Shown here piece after piece: positions 37,645 through 47,128 of a stretch of DNA of 64,000 nucleotides. A program made the position numbers and the translations under genes. The stretch comes from Psychrobacillus glaciei. Its GTDB lineage: Bacteria > Bacillota > Bacilli > Bacillales_A > Planococcaceae. The notes under the pieces are model-generated. The model saw only the letters and a program-made list of their open reading frames with translations. It was not told the DNA's origin and did no database searches. The DNA lies in the NCBI RefSeq assembly GCF_008973485.1, contig NZ_CP031223.1, positions 2,914,001 through 2,978,000 on the forward strand, given 5' to 3'. The first letter of the stretch is position 1, and the number at the start of each line of letters is the position of its first letter.

Positions 37645-38820
37645 TTATAATAGCTCAAACACTCCGGCAGCTCCCATTCCCCCGCCGATACACATCGTAA
37701 CAACACCAAACTGTTTCCCTTGACGTTTTAATTCACTAATTAATTTTAAAGATAATATAGTTCCAGTTGCACCAAGTGGATGTCCTAATGCGATTGCTCC
37801 ACCATTTACATTTACTTTATCTATATCAATTCCTAAATGACGGACTACTTGAATTGCTTGCGAAGCAAATGCTTCATTAACTTCCCAAACATCGATATCT
37901 TCTATTGATAATCCGGCTAGTTTCAATGCTTTTGGTACCGCTACAATCGGACCAATCCCCATTACTTCTGGTGGAACGCCGCCTACTGCGAATGAACGGA
38001 ATTTTGCGATTGGTTTTAATCCTTGTGCTTCTGCTACTTCACGGTCCATCACTAGAACTGCCCCTGCTCCGTCTGAAGTTTGAGAAGCATTTCCTGCTGT
38101 TACTGATCCCCGTACATTAAACACTGGACGTAATTTAGCAAGTGTTTCAACCGAAGTCCCAACTCGAACCCCTTCATCCATTTCGAATAAAAACTTTTTC
38201 ACTTGTGCTTTATTATTTTCATCCACAAAATGCTTCACTACTTCGACAGGAACGATATCATCATTAAACTTACCTGCTGCAATCGCTGCTGCCGCAAGTT
38301 CATGAGAACGTACTGCAAAAGCATCTTGATCTGCACGGCTTACACCATACTTGCTCGCAACTTGCTCAGCCGTATGCCCCATTCCCATATAATATTGTGG
38401 TGCGGTTTCCGCTAGATGTGCATTGGGACGAATGGTATTCCCCATCATCGGTACCATACTCATCGACTCTACTCCACCAGCAATAATTGCTTCCGAAGAA
38501 CCGAGCATGATTCGTTCCGCTGCATATGCAATGGTTTGCAATCCCGAAGAACAAAAACGATTTATTGTAATAGCAGGGGTTGAATCGGGAAGACCTGCTA
38601 ATGCTCCGATATTTCGAGCCACATTCATCCCTTGCTCGGCTTCTGGCATTGCACACCCTAATATTAAATCATCGATTGGGCCATCATAGCCCCCTGCTCT
38701 TTTCAACGTTTCCCTTACAACTAAAGCTCCAAAATCATCTGGACGAACTGTTGCTAAAGATCCTTTTTTCGCTTTTCCTATTGGTGTTCTTGCACCTGCT
38801 ACGATAACTGCTTCACGCAT
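37645..38820 (-). CDS. fadA: Acetyl-CoA C-acyltransferase (3-ketoacyl-CoA thiolase)
   Basis: 391-residue thiolase for the last step of beta-oxidation. The acylated cysteine is Cys90 in INRFCSSGLQTIA; GGAIALGHPLGATG near residue 340 carries the catalytic His, and the second cysteine is in TMCIGGGMGAAG near residue 377. It has AAAGGAGG before the ATG and lies 30 bases after fadN, in the same transcript as FadN and FadE. Confidence 0.95.
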   Translation of the reverse strand: MREAVIVAGARTPIGKAKKGSLATVRPDDFGALVVRETLKRAGGYDGPIDDLILGCAMPEAEQGMNVARNIGALAGLPDSTPAITINRFCSSGLQTIAYAAERIMLGSSEAIIAGGVESMSMVPMMGNTIRPNAHLAETAPQYYMGMGHTAEQVASKYGVSRADQDAFAVRSHELAAAAIAAGKFNDDIVPVEVVKHFVDENNKAQVKKFLFEMDEGVRVGTSVETLAKLRPVFNVRGSVTAGNASQTSDGAGAVLVMDREVAEAQGLKPIAKFRSFAVGGVPPEVMGIGPIVAVPKALKLAGLSIEDIDVWEVNEAFASQAIQVVRHLGIDIDKVNVNGGAIALGHPLGATGTILSLKLISELKRQGKQFGVVTMCIGGGMGAAGVFELL

Positions 38821-38850
38821 ATGTTTTCCTCCTTTAACCTGAACGCAAAA

Positions 38851-41235
38851 TTAGTTGCGTAATGGCTTACCTTTCACTAGCATATACTGCATTCTTGCTT
38901 GTGATTTTGGGTCAGCAACTAAACTTAAGAAAGCTTCACGTTCTAAATTAAGTAAATATTGTTCATCCACTAAAGTGCCGTATGGAACTTCGCCACCCGC
39001 AATGACATATGCAAGCTTTTTCGCTATTTTCAAGTCATGGTCACTAATATAGCCAGATAAGAACATCCCCTCTGCTCCTAACAATAAAGTTGCATAACCA
39101 GGTGAACCTGTTACAGGTACTTTTTCGCGAATTGGCGCTTTATATCCAGCTTCCGAAAGGGAAAGTGCTGCCTGTTTTGCATCATATAATTGATGGTCGG
39201 GATTCACACTAATTCCATCTGCAAAGTTCAAGAAATTATTTTCCCGAGCTTCTTCTCCAGAAGTCGAAACTTTCGCCATGGCAATTGTTTCAAATACTTT
39301 GTTTGCAACATTTTGGTAGTCTACTTGAACACCATTCGGAAGGCCTTTTAAATGTTTCATATATAGTTCTTTGTTTCCGCCACCACCAGGGATTAAACCA
39401 ACCCCTACTTCTACAAGTCCCATGTATGTTTCGGTTGTTGCTTGAATATGCGCTGCTGGCAAGCAAGCTTCTGCTCCTCCTCCCAATGTCATAGCAAACG
39501 GTGCTGAAACAACAGGTTTAGAAGAATATTTTATTTTCATCATCGCATTTTGAAAGCTGCGAACAACAAAATCTAATTCAAAAATATTATCATCTTGCGC
39601 TTCCATTAAGATCATTCCAAGGTTGGCCCCTACACTAAAGTTTTTTCCTTGGTTTCCAATGACAAGACCCTTATAATTCTTTTCTACTTCATCTATAGCA
39701 AAGTTAATCATCTGGACGATATCTATCCCGATAGAGTTTGACTTAGAGTGAAATTCAAGTAGTGCAATTCCGCCTCCTAAGTCTATTAAACTTGCACCCG
39801 CATTGGATTTAATGACACCATGCTTTTTCTTATATCTTTTCAAATCAATTACTTTTTCATTTACAGGAACTATTTTGTAGTCATTCCCATCGAAAAAGTA
39901 AAGGTCTCCATTTTCTTCTTTATAGAAGGAATCGAATCCTTTATCTAACAATGATTGAGCGAAATACGGAATTTCTAGCCCTTCCGCCTTCATTTTTTCA
40001 ACGGATTCGTTTACGCCAATTGCATCCCATATTTCAAACGGACCTTGTTGCCAACCAAATCCCCATTTCATAGCTTGGTCAATTGCTACGATATCATCTG
40101 CAATTTCTCCGTGAAGCGCAGCAGAATATAGAAGTGTTGGACTTAAAATACTCCATAAAAGTTCTCCAGTACGATCCTTTGCATACGTCAATGTTTTCAC
40201 TTTTGCTGCAAGACCTTTTTGTAGTTTAGCCATTTCCATGGATGGAGTTGTTAGTTTTTTTACTGGTTCATATTCAAGCGTATCTATATTTAATTCCAAA
40301 ATCTCTTTATCTTTTTTCAAGAAGAAACCTTGCCCCGTTTTTGCTCCAAGCCATTTATTTTCTAGCATTTTTTGTAGGAAAGCGGGTACTTCAAATACTT
40401 TTTGCTCTTCCCCAGATGTTAAATCATGAACATTTTTGGCAACATGTGCGAACGTATCTAGTCCAACGACGTCCAATGTGCGGAATGTCGCAGATTTCGG
40501 GCGGCCAATAAGTGGACCAGTAACAGAATCCACTTCCCCTACTGAATATCCACGCAATTGCATTTCACGTAATGACACGAGTAACCCGTATGTACCTATA
40601 CGGTTGGCAATAAAGTTCGGAGTGTCTTTTGCTATAACAACCCCTTTCCCTAAAACGTCTTCCCCATATTGCTTCATGAATTCAACAACTTCAGCATCCG
40701 TTGTTTTAGCAGGAATTACTTCTAAAAGCTTTAAATAACGTGGTGGGTTAAAAAAATGTGTTCCTAAGAAATGTTTGCCAAAGTCTTCCGAACGACCCTC
40801 CACCATAGCGTTAACGCTTATCCCAGATGTATTGGAACTTACAATTGTACCCGCTTTTCTTACTGCATCTATTTTCTCGTATAAGCTCTTTTTAACCTCA
40901 AGATTTTCCACGACTACTTCAATTATCCAGTCCACATCTTTTAATTTCTCTAAATCATCTTCCAAATTACCCGCAGTTATTAATTGCAAATTCTTAATAG
41001 AAGTAAGTGGAGCTGGCTTTTGTTTTAATAATTTTTGTATTGCCGTTTGAGCGAAGCGGTTTCGAACTGTCGGATGCTCCAAAGATAGTCCTTTTGTTTG
41101 TTCTTCATTATTTATTTCATTTGGAACAATATCTAATAAAAGTGTCGGAATTCCGATATTTGCTAAGTGAGCGGCAATTCCAGAACCCATTACGCCTGAG
41201 CCTAAAACAGCCGCTTTTTTAATTTGATATGCCAT
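38851..41235 (-). CDS. fadN: 3-hydroxyacyl-CoA dehydrogenase/enoyl-CoA hydratase FadN
   Basis: 794-residue multifunctional beta-oxidation protein. The N-terminal dehydrogenase has the NAD motif LGSGVMGSGIAAHLAN near residue 10 and SSNTSGISV near residue 133. The crotonase-like domain is C-terminal, with FSVGANLGMILMEA near residue 540 and GGGAEACLPAAHIQ near residue 590, in the order typical of FadN. ATG at 41,235 follows GAGGAGG by 9 bases; the frame to 41,268 would start in the FadR operator. First gene of the operon. Confidence 0.94.
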   Translation of the reverse strand: MAYQIKKAAVLGSGVMGSGIAAHLANIGIPTLLLDIVPNEINNEEQTKGLSLEHPTVRNRFAQTAIQKLLKQKPAPLTSIKNLQLITAGNLEDDLEKLKDVDWIIEVVVENLEVKKSLYEKIDAVRKAGTIVSSNTSGISVNAMVEGRSEDFGKHFLGTHFFNPPRYLKLLEVIPAKTTDAEVVEFMKQYGEDVLGKGVVIAKDTPNFIANRIGTYGLLVSLREMQLRGYSVGEVDSVTGPLIGRPKSATFRTLDVVGLDTFAHVAKNVHDLTSGEEQKVFEVPAFLQKMLENKWLGAKTGQGFFLKKDKEILELNIDTLEYEPVKKLTTPSMEMAKLQKGLAAKVKTLTYAKDRTGELLWSILSPTLLYSAALHGEIADDIVAIDQAMKWGFGWQQGPFEIWDAIGVNESVEKMKAEGLEIPYFAQSLLDKGFDSFYKEENGDLYFFDGNDYKIVPVNEKVIDLKRYKKKHGVIKSNAGASLIDLGGGIALLEFHSKSNSIGIDIVQMINFAIDEVEKNYKGLVIGNQGKNFSVGANLGMILMEAQDDNIFELDFVVRSFQNAMMKIKYSSKPVVSAPFAMTLGGGAEACLPAAHIQATTETYMGLVEVGVGLIPGGGGNKELYMKHLKGLPNGVQVDYQNVANKVFETIAMAKVSTSGEEARENNFLNFADGISVNPDHQLYDAKQAALSLSEAGYKAPIREKVPVTGSPGYATLLLGAEGMFLSGYISDHDLKIAKKLAYVIAGGEVPYGTLVDEQYLLNLEREAFLSLVADPKSQARMQYMLVKGKPLRN

Positions 41236-41257
41236 GTACGATGCCTCCTCATTATTT

Positions 41258-41275
41258 TGAATGAACAATCATTCA
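41258..41275 (-). promoter_or_regulatory. FadR operator upstream of fadN
   Basis: The palindrome TGAATGAACAATCATTCA matches the Bacillus FadR consensus TGAATGANTANTCATTCA at all fixed positions but one. It lies between the probable promoter and the fadN ribosome site. In B. subtilis FadR represses the fad genes until long-chain acyl-CoA releases it. The FadR gene itself is not in this window. Confidence 0.88.
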
Positions 41276-41464
41276 TTTTATATGCAAAAAAATAAAACCA
41301 ATCTATATATCTATTAGTTTAGATCAATATCTAAATTTTCGCAATAATAAAATGCCGGATTTGGAGCAATTTTCTTTCTAGTCTTTCTGAAACAGTGTAA
41401 AATGAATTAGTAAAGTGGATTACGCACGAGGAATATATAAAAATGAACATTGGAGGTATATAAT

Positions 41465-41782
41465 ATGAATAAAATTACAACGACAGAACAATTTAATGAA
41501 ATTATTTCTGGTGACCAAGAGGTATTAGTCAAATTCGAAGCTGGTTGGTGCCCTGATTGCCGAAGAATGGACATGTTTATAGATCCAATCGTGGAAAAAT
41601 ACGATCAATACACTTGGTATGAAGTAAACCGTGACGAACTACCAGAAATCGCAGATAAATATGAAGTAATGGGTATTCCAAGTCTTCTTATTTATAAAAA
41701 AGGCGAGAAAAAAGCTCACTTACATAGCGCAAATGCTAAATCTCCTGAGCAAGTAACAGAATTTTTGGATGCTCAGAACTAA
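41465..41782 (+). CDS. Thioredoxin family protein
   Basis: 105-residue thioredoxin-like protein with the redox motif WCPDC (EAGWCPDCRRMDMF near residue 29) and the cis-proline in MGIPSLLIYKKGEK near residue 71. It resembles the YdbP-type thioredoxin-like proteins of Bacillus. The ATG at 41,465 follows GGAGG by about 9 bases; the TTG five codons earlier is part of that site. Divergent from fadN. Confidence 0.88.
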   Translation: MNKITTTEQFNEIISGDQEVLVKFEAGWCPDCRRMDMFIDPIVEKYDQYTWYEVNRDELPEIADKYEVMGIPSLLIYKKGEKKAHLHSANAKSPEQVTEFLDAQN

Positions 41783-41789
41783 TTAAATA

Positions 41790-41826
41790 GGAAGGCTGTT
41801 CCTAATTGGAGCAGTCTTTTCTTTGA
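41790..41826 (+). terminator. Terminator after the thioredoxin gene
   Basis: GGCTGTTCC pairs with GGAGCAGTC (two G-U pairs) around a 5-base loop, followed by TTTTCTTTG. Confidence 0.75.
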
Positions 41827-41875
41827 TTTTTTCATGTTTTATTCGTTATAATAAGAAAAAAACTGGGGTGTCTGC

Positions 41876-42343
41876 ATGTCGCAAGAAAATGAAATTCTCG
41901 AACTAAAAGAAAAGATCGCCTATTACGAACGAATCATTAAAACAATGTCTACTCCAATTATTCCATCTATTGTTTCAAAAACAATTATGATCCCTATTGT
42001 AGGATATATGTTTAAAGAGCGTTTTGAAAATATTGAGACCCAAACACTTGAATATGTTGGAGAGCATCGAGAAGTCGAAACTGCTGTTTTTGATTTTTCA
42101 GCAGTTAGCTTGGAAGATATAGGAACATTTGACTTTAATGTTTTAGCTATCTCTATATCTAGATTAAACAGTTCTCTTCGGTTGATGGGTATTCGTCCAA
42201 TATATGTCGGCTTTAACCCTAGATTTATCCGTGAAATTGTTCATGCCAATATTCATGTAGAGCTTGAAACATATAATAGTTTCAAAGTAGCATTAAATCG
42301 TCTCTTAAGTGAAATGAATCAAACTATTTCTTCTAAAGAATGA
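41876..42343 (+). CDS. STAS domain protein (RsbR-like, short)
   Basis: 155-residue protein with a short helical head (ENEILELKEKIAYYERII) and a STAS domain. The PIIPSIVSKTIMIPIVGYM strand near residue 26 is typical of the RsbR/RsbS stressosome family. The usual phosphorylation loop is replaced by FDFSAVSLEDIGTFDF near residue 79, so regulation by an RsbT kinase is uncertain. No rsbS or rsbT lies adjacent. It may act in stress signalling, by family only. ATG after GGGGTG. Confidence 0.75.
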   Translation: MSQENEILELKEKIAYYERIIKTMSTPIIPSIVSKTIMIPIVGYMFKERFENIETQTLEYVGEHREVETAVFDFSAVSLEDIGTFDFNVLAISISRLNSSLRLMGIRPIYVGFNPRFIREIVHANIHVELETYNSFKVALNRLLSEMNQTISSKE

Positions 42344-42349
42344 ATGGCA

Positions 42350-42388
42350 ATACAGCCACTATAAAATTCATGATAGTGGCCGTATTTT
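42350..42388 (+). terminator. Terminator after the STAS gene
   Basis: ATACAGCCACTAT / ATAGTGGCCGTAT stem (one mismatch) with a 10-base loop and TTTT. Lies between two convergent genes. Confidence 0.8.
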
Positions 42389-42392
42389 CACA

Positions 42393-43277
42393 TTAAAGTT
42401 GATTCATTTTGTTTACCATAAACACTTGCGAAATATCTGTATTTTTAAAGCCTTGGCTTTGTAAAAACGAAAGTATTTTATAGTTAGTGTCAACTAAATT
42501 ATAAGTCGTTCTTTTGAGTGAATGTTTAAAATAAAGTCCATCTTGCAAGACAGCATGAAGTGCACGCTCACCTTCTTCATTTTCACTATTAGTAATGGCT
42601 TGAAATAACGTGACACCATCTGCTTCAAAACCAAATTGTTGCTTCGTTCTCACCAGGCAAGCTGCTAGCACTTTATTATTTTTCATTGCAATGACCGCTT
42701 CTCCGCCAACTTTTGGAGTTACGGATGGATCTACTTGCCACGGTACTAGATTTGGAAAAATATCTGTATTTACTGCTTGTAAGGCTGGTATTCTTTGAAT
42801 CATAAATTCTTTTGCAATATTTTCATCAAAAGAGAGAACTCCTTCCGACTCCCAAAAATGTAACGTATCAATTACTTTATAGCCTAGCTTTTCATATAAT
42901 TTAATAGCTGGCTCATTAATAGAGATGGCTTCTAAAGTTGCTACAGATACATTATGTTTTTTCAATATGTCTAGTGCTTTTCCCATCAGAATAGTTCCAT
43001 GTTTCTTCGCTCTGTACTCTGGTATAATGCCAGTTCCACCATTCCACGCTACTTTTTGACCATTCACTTCTTTCATGCCTTGTAGCACAAATCCAATTGG
43101 AATCTCCCCGTCAAACATAATAATCGACAATTCTAATGAGAGCCCTTCATTGCCAATACGGGCTACAAAAGCATCAAGTGACATGTTCATCGGTGTAAAA
43201 TATCCTTCAAACCCACGAATAAAAAGTTCATGTGCTTCTTTAAAAGTTAACTCTTCCATCGTTTTAAATGTAATCAT
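42393..43277 (-). CDS. GNAT acetyltransferase, tandem domain
   Basis: 294-residue protein with an N-terminal GNAT domain: GGTGIIPEYRAKKHGTILMG near residue 82 is the acetyl-CoA-binding motif A, and LEAISINEPAIKLYEKLGY near residue 119 is motif B. A second, degenerate GNAT-like half (about residues 160-294) follows. Acceptor substrate unknown. The ATG at 43,277 follows AGGGGTG by 7 bases; a GTG three codons upstream is part of that site. Confidence 0.82.
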   Translation of the reverse strand: MITFKTMEELTFKEAHELFIRGFEGYFTPMNMSLDAFVARIGNEGLSLELSIIMFDGEIPIGFVLQGMKEVNGQKVAWNGGTGIIPEYRAKKHGTILMGKALDILKKHNVSVATLEAISINEPAIKLYEKLGYKVIDTLHFWESEGVLSFDENIAKEFMIQRIPALQAVNTDIFPNLVPWQVDPSVTPKVGGEAVIAMKNNKVLAACLVRTKQQFGFEADGVTLFQAITNSENEEGERALHAVLQDGLYFKHSLKRTTYNLVDTNYKILSFLQSQGFKNTDISQVFMVNKMNQL

Positions 43278-43393
43278 TCTTAGCACCCCTTGTTAGAAAA
43301 GTAATATACATTTCTTTTGCCATAACTACAAACTCTACTTATGAAAATGAATGCTCTAAAACCGTAACTTTTGGCACCATTTCATACATCCCC

Positions 43394-44650
43394 TCAAAAT
43401 GAAGTAAAACAAATAGGACTAGTATTTGGCATAAACCATCCATCTAGTAAATTACTATCTATGTTATTTATAGTGACTTCTCCGTATTTACAAAGGTCTT
43501 TAAGTGACACACATCCCATCCACCAAGAGCTTAGATCATGGATACCAATCTTCATATTAGCTCTTTCATTAGAATCCAATACTTTCGTAGCACTCCAAAG
43601 TTCACCATTATAAATGAATTCATATAAACCGTTCTGCTCTTTTAAGAATGTATCATTTATTTCTAGTAATAATCTTGTATATTCGTCTGGTCTATTGAGA
43701 TTCTGAAAGTTCATTTCGTGAACAAACAAGCCAATATTAGTTATTCTATACATTAGACCTACTCCAGCAGTTGCAACTTCATGATACAGACTTGGTATCA
43801 GATGATTAGAATCATTTAACGGATTGGTAAGTGCATATAAAAATGATGAATCGTTTGTTCGAAAGATAATACGATCGACTTGATCTTGCTGGGAAGATAA
43901 CCAAGATGCTAATTGTTTATACGCATTAGGTTTCGACCATATCCATTCGTGTACAACCATATGTTGATGTAAAAAGTGACTATCTTTCACTGGGTGCAGA
44001 GTAAATGCTAATGCTCCTATTAGCTCATCGTTTTCAACGACACCAACATAGTTAGTAGCTGCATTTTTAATGTAGCGACGTTCTGTCCACGTTCTTTTAA
44101 TCATCCCATGATTTTGTAAAGCATAGTCATTATATAAGGTGACTATCGCTTCCTCATCGTTTGGAGACAAGAACTGCACAAGTCCTTTGTCGCCATTTGC
44201 AATAAGTGCATCTGGTTTAATTTTATACTCATATTTCATCGGTCCATAACCATACCCCATTTTCCGATAAAAACTAGGATTAAAAGGATAAAGTGACACT
44301 AGGGCTACATTTTCCTGCCTCGCATATTGATGAAAATGAGAAAGGAGTTGAAAAGCAATTTTCTCTTTTTTATGAAGTAGATGGACAGCTACCATTCCAA
44401 TTCCAAAAACACGCTGAAACTTCCCATTAACATTACATTCAAAATCATTTAAACGATAAATGCCTAAGAGCTCTCCTGTCTCATTAAAATTGCCAAAATA
44501 GTTAATGCCATTTTGTTCTTCTTGTTCTACTGTCAAACGCTCAACAAATTTTATTTTTTCTTCAGTTGTTTGTATGTTCATGCCTGGATAAGCTAATGCA
44601 ACAATACTTGCCGCTTGTTCAAAATCTTGCTTTTGTAGAAGTTGAATCAA
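43394..44650 (-). CDS. Eis-like GNAT acetyltransferase with SCP2-type domain
   Basis: 418-residue protein laid out like the Eis/enhanced intracellular survival family: an N-terminal GNAT domain (FGIGMVAVHLLHKKEKIAFQ near residue 82; YPFNPSFYRKMGYGYG near residue 121), a second GNAT domain, and a C-terminal sterol carrier-like domain with LYEFIYNGELWSA near residue 348. Enzymes of this type acetylate amines, sometimes aminoglycosides; no drug specificity can be inferred. Same strand as the preceding GNAT gene but 117 bases apart. Confidence 0.85.
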   Translation of the reverse strand: MIQLLQKQDFEQAASIVALAYPGMNIQTTEEKIKFVERLTVEQEEQNGINYFGNFNETGELLGIYRLNDFECNVNGKFQRVFGIGMVAVHLLHKKEKIAFQLLSHFHQYARQENVALVSLYPFNPSFYRKMGYGYGPMKYEYKIKPDALIANGDKGLVQFLSPNDEEAIVTLYNDYALQNHGMIKRTWTERRYIKNAATNYVGVVENDELIGALAFTLHPVKDSHFLHQHMVVHEWIWSKPNAYKQLASWLSSQQDQVDRIIFRTNDSSFLYALTNPLNDSNHLIPSLYHEVATAGVGLMYRITNIGLFVHEMNFQNLNRPDEYTRLLLEINDTFLKEQNGLYEFIYNGELWSATKVLDSNERANMKIGIHDLSSWWMGCVSLKDLCKYGEVTINNIDSNLLDGWFMPNTSPICFTSF

Positions 44651-44726
44651 GACATTACCTCCTTATAAAGATAAATTTACTCTATAGTTGGATTAATTTT
44701 ACAATACCTCTATAATTTTAACAACA

Positions 44727-44765
44727 AAAAAAGAGCTCCCCTAGTCTATTTAGGAAAAACTCTTA
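44727..44765 (-). terminator. Probable terminator after ypcP
   Basis: On the minus strand AAGAG...CCTA / TAGG...CTCTT with an unpaired internal stretch, followed by TTTTTTTG. Confidence 0.6.
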
Positions 44766-44783
44766 AGTTCAAGGTCAAAGTCT

Positions 44784-45665
44784 TTATTGCTGATTTTGAA
44801 GTTGTCTAGCTAAAATCGTATAACCATTATCATATAAATAATCTAATTTAGTCGATGGAATGTCCTTTACAAGTAGATGATCTAACTCGGCTTCAATTGG
44901 CACATCTCGTCGAATAGTTGCTAGTTCTTTAGATAGCTGAAGCATCTGTAAATCTGTTTCAATTTTAGCCTTTTGCCCTGCCTTCAGTAAATGAAGGGAC
45001 TCAATCACTTTCTCTACGGATCCGTAGGTTTGGACTAATTGCAATGCAGTTTTTGGGCCAATCCCCTTTACTCCAGCATATCCGTCACTGGAATCTCCCA
45101 TAAATGCTTTTACATCAGGGAATAATAATGGAGAAATGCCATACTCCTCTAGAAAACGTGCTTCATTGTATACATCATAAATCGTAAATCCTTTTTTCGT
45201 AAATGCGATTTCTGTTGATGGATGAAGAAGCTGAAGTAAATCCTTATCTCCACTAACAATCGTAAACCTTGCATCCTCTTGCCATTTATGTGTAATCGAA
45301 GCGATTGTATCATCTGCTTCCATTCCAACTATACCAAAGTTCGTCCATCCTAAATGTTCAGACAAGTCTTGAGCCATATCAAATTGAGGAATCAGTTCTT
45401 CCGCAGGCTTTGGTCGATTTGCTTTATACCCATCGTACAAATCATTTCTAAATGTACGCGCACCTTTATCCCAACAAATAGCTATATGGGTTGGTTGCAT
45501 TAAATTTTGAGCAGCTAATACATGTCTTGCAAAGCCTTGTACAGCATTTGTAGGAATTCCTTTTGCATTTTTAAAGTAGTTCCCAGACATCGCAGTTGCA
45601 AAAAACGATCGGAATAACAATGCCATCCCATCTATTACTAATACATGTGGTTTTTCTTGGTTCAT
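44784..45665 (-). CDS. ypcP: 5'-3' exonuclease YpcP (Pol I 5'-nuclease domain, stand-alone)
   Basis: 293-residue FEN-like 5' nuclease without a polymerase domain. LVIDGMALLFRSFFA near residue 10 and the metal-binding acidic motifs DKGARTFRNDLY near 78, VGMEADDTIASI near 119, VSGDKDLLQLL near 141 and FMGDSSDGYAGVKGIGPKTA near 188 (helix-hairpin-helix) are present. YpcP takes part in RNA primer removal alongside PolA in Bacillus. ATG at 45,665 chosen because AAAGG precedes it by 9 bases; the earlier ATG abuts the site. In B. subtilis this gene lies elsewhere. Confidence 0.9.
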   Translation of the reverse strand: MNQEKPHVLVIDGMALLFRSFFATAMSGNYFKNAKGIPTNAVQGFARHVLAAQNLMQPTHIAICWDKGARTFRNDLYDGYKANRPKPAEELIPQFDMAQDLSEHLGWTNFGIVGMEADDTIASITHKWQEDARFTIVSGDKDLLQLLHPSTEIAFTKKGFTIYDVYNEARFLEEYGISPLLFPDVKAFMGDSSDGYAGVKGIGPKTALQLVQTYGSVEKVIESLHLLKAGQKAKIETDLQMLQLSKELATIRRDVPIEAELDHLLVKDIPSTKLDYLYDNGYTILARQLQNQQ

Positions 45666-45773
45666 GTCAAACATCCTTTATAGTAGATTGTTTATAGTAT
45701 ACCATGGGTAGGCTTGAATCTTAGATAGTGTGGGTATAATAAATAGAAATCTAGAATATGGGGGATTTTTTAA

Positions 45774-46988
45774 ATGAAGATACATAATGGCTCATTATAC
45801 TGGCCTACTACAATTAAGCAATTCGAGAACAGAACTAATTTTGATAAGCTAGACCTATATGATGTTGTTATTGTTGGAGGAGGAATGTCTGGAGCTTTGA
45901 CAGCTCTAGCTGTAGTAGAAGCTGGACTAACTGTTGCAATAATAGATAAAAGACAATTGGGAACCGGTAGCACGAGTGCAAATACGGGGCTTCTTCAATA
46001 TTCAAATGATATTATGCTACACGAATTAATCGATCAAATTGGCGAACAAGATGCCGTTCAATTTTATAAACTATGCTATAAAGCTGTAGATGATTTAGAG
46101 AAAATAGTGACTCGACTGCAGTTAGATGCTGATTTTATTCGAAGACCTAGCATTTGTTATGCAAGTGATGAAAATGATGTAGAAAAAATTAAAGTAGAAT
46201 ATGCCACACTAAAAAAACATGGATTTCCCTGTGATTACTTTGGACCAAATGAAATGGCGGAGAAATTACCATTCTCAAAACCTGGTGCATTAGTGACATT
46301 GGAAGATGCGGAAATAAACCCTTTGAAATTTGTTTTAGGTCTATTACAAAAAGTGGAGGAAAAAGGAGGTCATCTATTTCCATACGTAGAGGTAGAGGAA
46401 GTATTTGAGGCCGACAATGTTATAGATATCCGTACTTCTGAGAATTCTTTTCTAGCAAAAAAGATCATTTTTACAACAGGATATGAAACAGTACCAGTAG
46501 GGAAAAGAATTGGCGCTGTTATCAATCGCTCCTATGTATTTGTAAGCAATCCTATTGAAAACTTCAACGATTGGTACAAGCAAGGGCTTATTTGGGAAAC
46601 GAAACGACCTTATTTGTATATTCGTACTACTGTAGATAATAGACTAATTGTAGGTGGGTTAGATGAAGATAAATCTGAGGCACCCTATTCTCAAGAATTA
46701 ATCCAACAACACGCCGAAACCTTATTAAAACAAGTCCAAGATTTATTTCCAAACTACAAAATTGACATTGAATACGCATATGCAGCAACTTTCGGTGAAT
46801 CGATAGATAATTTACCTTTCATCGGAGAACATCCAACAAAGCCTAAACACTACTATTTATTAGGTTATGGTGGCAACGGGACTGTTTATAGTATGCTGGG
46901 GTCACAAATATTAAGAGATTTGATTATGGGCAAACGGAATGAAGATGCTGAGATTGTCCAGTTGGATCGAAAATATGGGGTGAAATAA
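45774..46988 (+). CDS. FAD-dependent oxidoreductase, DAO family
   Basis: 404-residue flavoprotein of the D-amino acid oxidase/glycine oxidase fold. The FAD motif VIVGGGMSGALTALAV is near residue 32, GTGSTSANTGLLQ near residue 62, and the C-terminal FIGEHPTKPKHYYLLGYGGN near residue 350 closes the FAD site. It resembles OrdA/gamma-glutamylputrescine oxidase-like proteins; the substrate, a secondary or primary amine, is not defined. An upstream GGGGGA is 12 bases before the ATG. Confidence 0.82.
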   Translation: MKIHNGSLYWPTTIKQFENRTNFDKLDLYDVVIVGGGMSGALTALAVVEAGLTVAIIDKRQLGTGSTSANTGLLQYSNDIMLHELIDQIGEQDAVQFYKLCYKAVDDLEKIVTRLQLDADFIRRPSICYASDENDVEKIKVEYATLKKHGFPCDYFGPNEMAEKLPFSKPGALVTLEDAEINPLKFVLGLLQKVEEKGGHLFPYVEVEEVFEADNVIDIRTSENSFLAKKIIFTTGYETVPVGKRIGAVINRSYVFVSNPIENFNDWYKQGLIWETKRPYLYIRTTVDNRLIVGGLDEDKSEAPYSQELIQQHAETLLKQVQDLFPNYKIDIEYAYAATFGESIDNLPFIGEHPTKPKHYYLLGYGGNGTVYSMLGSQILRDLIMGKRNEDAEIVQLDRKYGVK

Positions 46989-47024
46989 AAAAACGAAGGG
47001 GGTACTTCTACCCTTCGTTTTTTT
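46987..47024 (+). terminator. Terminator after the DAO-family gene
   Basis: Perfect 10 bp stem AAACGAAGGG / CCCTTCGTTT with a 10-base loop and T7. Confidence 0.9.
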
Positions 47025-47128
47025 ATGAAATAGTTTTTAGTACCATCAACCAAAAAGATAGGATTTGATCCGTTTAGTAGTATTGTAATGTGACTATTTT
47101 ATTTAAATGAACAAAAATTCCCTTGGCG

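Noticed and set aside
41236..41268. Longer N-terminus for FadN
   Set aside because: It would start within the FadR operator; GAGGAGG marks the ATG at 41,235.
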